Assembly: GCA_964620095.1 (NCBI GenBank) | Contig: CAZUGT010000284.1 | Span: 1-32,413, forward strand | From: JAJDXO01 sp964620095 | GTDB lineage: Bacteria > Pseudomonadota > Alphaproteobacteria > Rhodospirillales > UBA2165 | Reading direction: 5' to 3' | DNA: 32,413 nucleotides | Shown here: one piece after another, positions 31,806 through 32,413 of the stretch | How positions within the stretch are numbered: position 1 is the stretch's first letter | Layout of the letters: each line of letters opens with the position of its first letter | Position numbers and translations under genes: made by a program | The notes under the pieces: model-generated | What the model was told of the DNA's origin: nothing | The model's input: the letters and a program-made list of their open reading frames with translations, nothing else | Database searches by the model: none

Positions 31806-31835
31806 TTGAGATTTAGGGCGACATTCTCCTATAGT
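31806..31835 (+). promoter_or_regulatory. Candidate promoter for the ABC substrate-binding gene
   Basis: TTGAGA (31806-31811), an 18-nt spacer and TATAGT (31830-31835) give the best promoter match I see in the window. It lies about 85 nt upstream of the binding-protein start and after the weak terminator, which supports separate transcription of the transport operon. Confidence 0.5.
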
Positions 31836-31876
31836 TGTGTCCGACAAGGGCTCAGGCCCGATCCAAGTATTCGCAT

Positions 31877-31889
31877 TGCCCCTGGGGCA
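31877..31889. promoter_or_regulatory. Perfect 13-bp palindrome in the leader
   Basis: TGCCCCTGGGGCA lies between the candidate promoter and the Shine-Dalgarno ggaggag (31911-31917) of the binding-protein gene. With a 1-nt centre it is better explained as a protein-binding site than as an RNA hairpin. No regulator is adjacent. Confidence 0.35.
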
Positions 31890-31921
31890 GTACCCTTGAA
31901 TCACTCTTTGGGAGGAGTTTT

Positions 31922-32413
31922 ATGAAAATCAAACTATTGGCTTTTGCTGCCCTCGGAGCGCTGATGCTTCAGCCTTTGACCGGCACGCCATCCGTCGCCC
32001 AGGACAAGGAAGTCCGTGTCGGTTTCCTCGGCGGCCTTTCCGGCGGCCGCGGTATCTTCGGCAAGGTCCAGAAGGAGGGCTTCGAGCTCGCCCTGGATCA
32101 TCTTGGCGGGAAGATCGGCGGCTTGCCCACCAAGTATGTGGTTGCCGACACCCAGAACAAGCCTGACGTCGGCCGCCAGCAGATGGACAAGCTGATCAAG
32201 CAGGACAAGGTGCATTTTGTCGCCGGCATCACGTGGTCCAACGTTCTTGCCGCGGTCTACAAGCAGGCTTTGGACAACAAGGTCTTCCTGATCAGCACCA
32301 ACGCCGGCTGGTCCCAGCTTTCCGGCAAACGCTGCAACCCGTACTTCTTCCGCGCATCGTGGAACAACGACGATACGCCCGAAGCCATGGGTCAGGCGCT
32401 GCAGGGCCAGGTG
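31922..32413 (+). CDS. ABC transporter periplasmic substrate-binding protein (partial)
   Basis: The first 164 residues of a Leu/Ile/Val-type (Peripla_BP_6) binding protein; the gene runs off the right edge. The signal peptide is MKIKLLAFAALGALMLQPLT with a cleavage region at TPSVAQ-DK. The mature start, EVRVGFLGGLSGGRGIFGK, and the KLIKQDKVHFVAGITWSN block are typical of family members that feed branched-chain amino acid, urea or aromatic-acid transporters. The Shine-Dalgarno GGAGGAG (31911-31917) is strong. It follows a CoA-ligase operon, so the ligand may be the acid activated there; permease and ATPase genes should follow outside the window. Confidence 0.9.
   Translation, partial: MKIKLLAFAALGALMLQPLTGTPSVAQDKEVRVGFLGGLSGGRGIFGKVQKEGFELALDHLGGKIGGLPTKYVVADTQNKPDVGRQQMDKLIKQDKVHFVAGITWSNVLAAVYKQALDNKVFLISTNAGWSQLSGKRCNPYFFRASWNNDDTPEAMGQALQGQV

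Overview
The window reads as chromosomal DNA of a GC-rich alphaproteobacterium. Coding density, tight gene packing with ATGA/TGATG overlaps, and CTTGAC-type rather than strong sigma-70 promoters suggest a free-living, Rhodospirillales-like lineage. That placement is an inference from style and gene content; there is no rRNA gene here to test it. I see 27 complete genes and one gene cut by the right edge. I see no tRNA, rRNA, CRISPR array, transposase or phage gene.

Layout. Positions 1-670 hold a nested inverted-repeat element with about 150-bp arms and two REP-like units inside, followed by a secreted glycerophosphodiester phosphodiesterase gene. Next come an old-yellow-enzyme flavoprotein (minus strand), purE-purK, and an omega-aminotransferase (minus strand). 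From 6811 to 10793 lie the two subunits of an indolepyruvate:ferredoxin oxidoreductase and a small alpha/beta-barrel-like protein. A second palindromic repeat follows. At 11090-12955 (minus strand) is a Rieske ring-hydroxylating oxygenase (alpha and beta), divergent from a long plus-strand gene run.

That plus-strand run, 13085-26752, is nearly gapless. It starts with an acyl/aryl-CoA ligase, then two tandem iron-sulfur proteins related to epoxyqueuosine reductase (QueG), a phenylacetate-CoA-ligase-like enzyme, an SDR-DoxX fusion, a DUF2269-type membrane protein, a transglutaminase-like protein, a third QueG-like protein and a small protein with a possible helix-turn-helix. It continues into a trehalose module (otsB, GH15 hydrolase, otsA, glucokinase) that could both make and break down trehalose. 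The last part (26754-32413) has another PaaK-like ligase (minus strand), a MetE-like zinc methyltransferase, an enoyl-CoA hydratase/isomerase, a further acyl-CoA synthetase and the start of a branched-chain-amino-acid-type ABC substrate-binding protein.

How it fits together. Four separate AMP-forming CoA ligases, a Rieske oxygenase, an arylpyruvate oxidoreductase, a crotonase and an uptake protein point to catabolism of aromatic or other carboxylic acids through CoA thioesters. The least explained part is the set of three QueG-like double-[4Fe-4S] proteins, together with two CoA ligases and a transglutaminase-like protein. This looks like an undescribed redox module, possibly cobamide-dependent, acting on CoA-linked or peptide-linked substrates. 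That reading is inference only.
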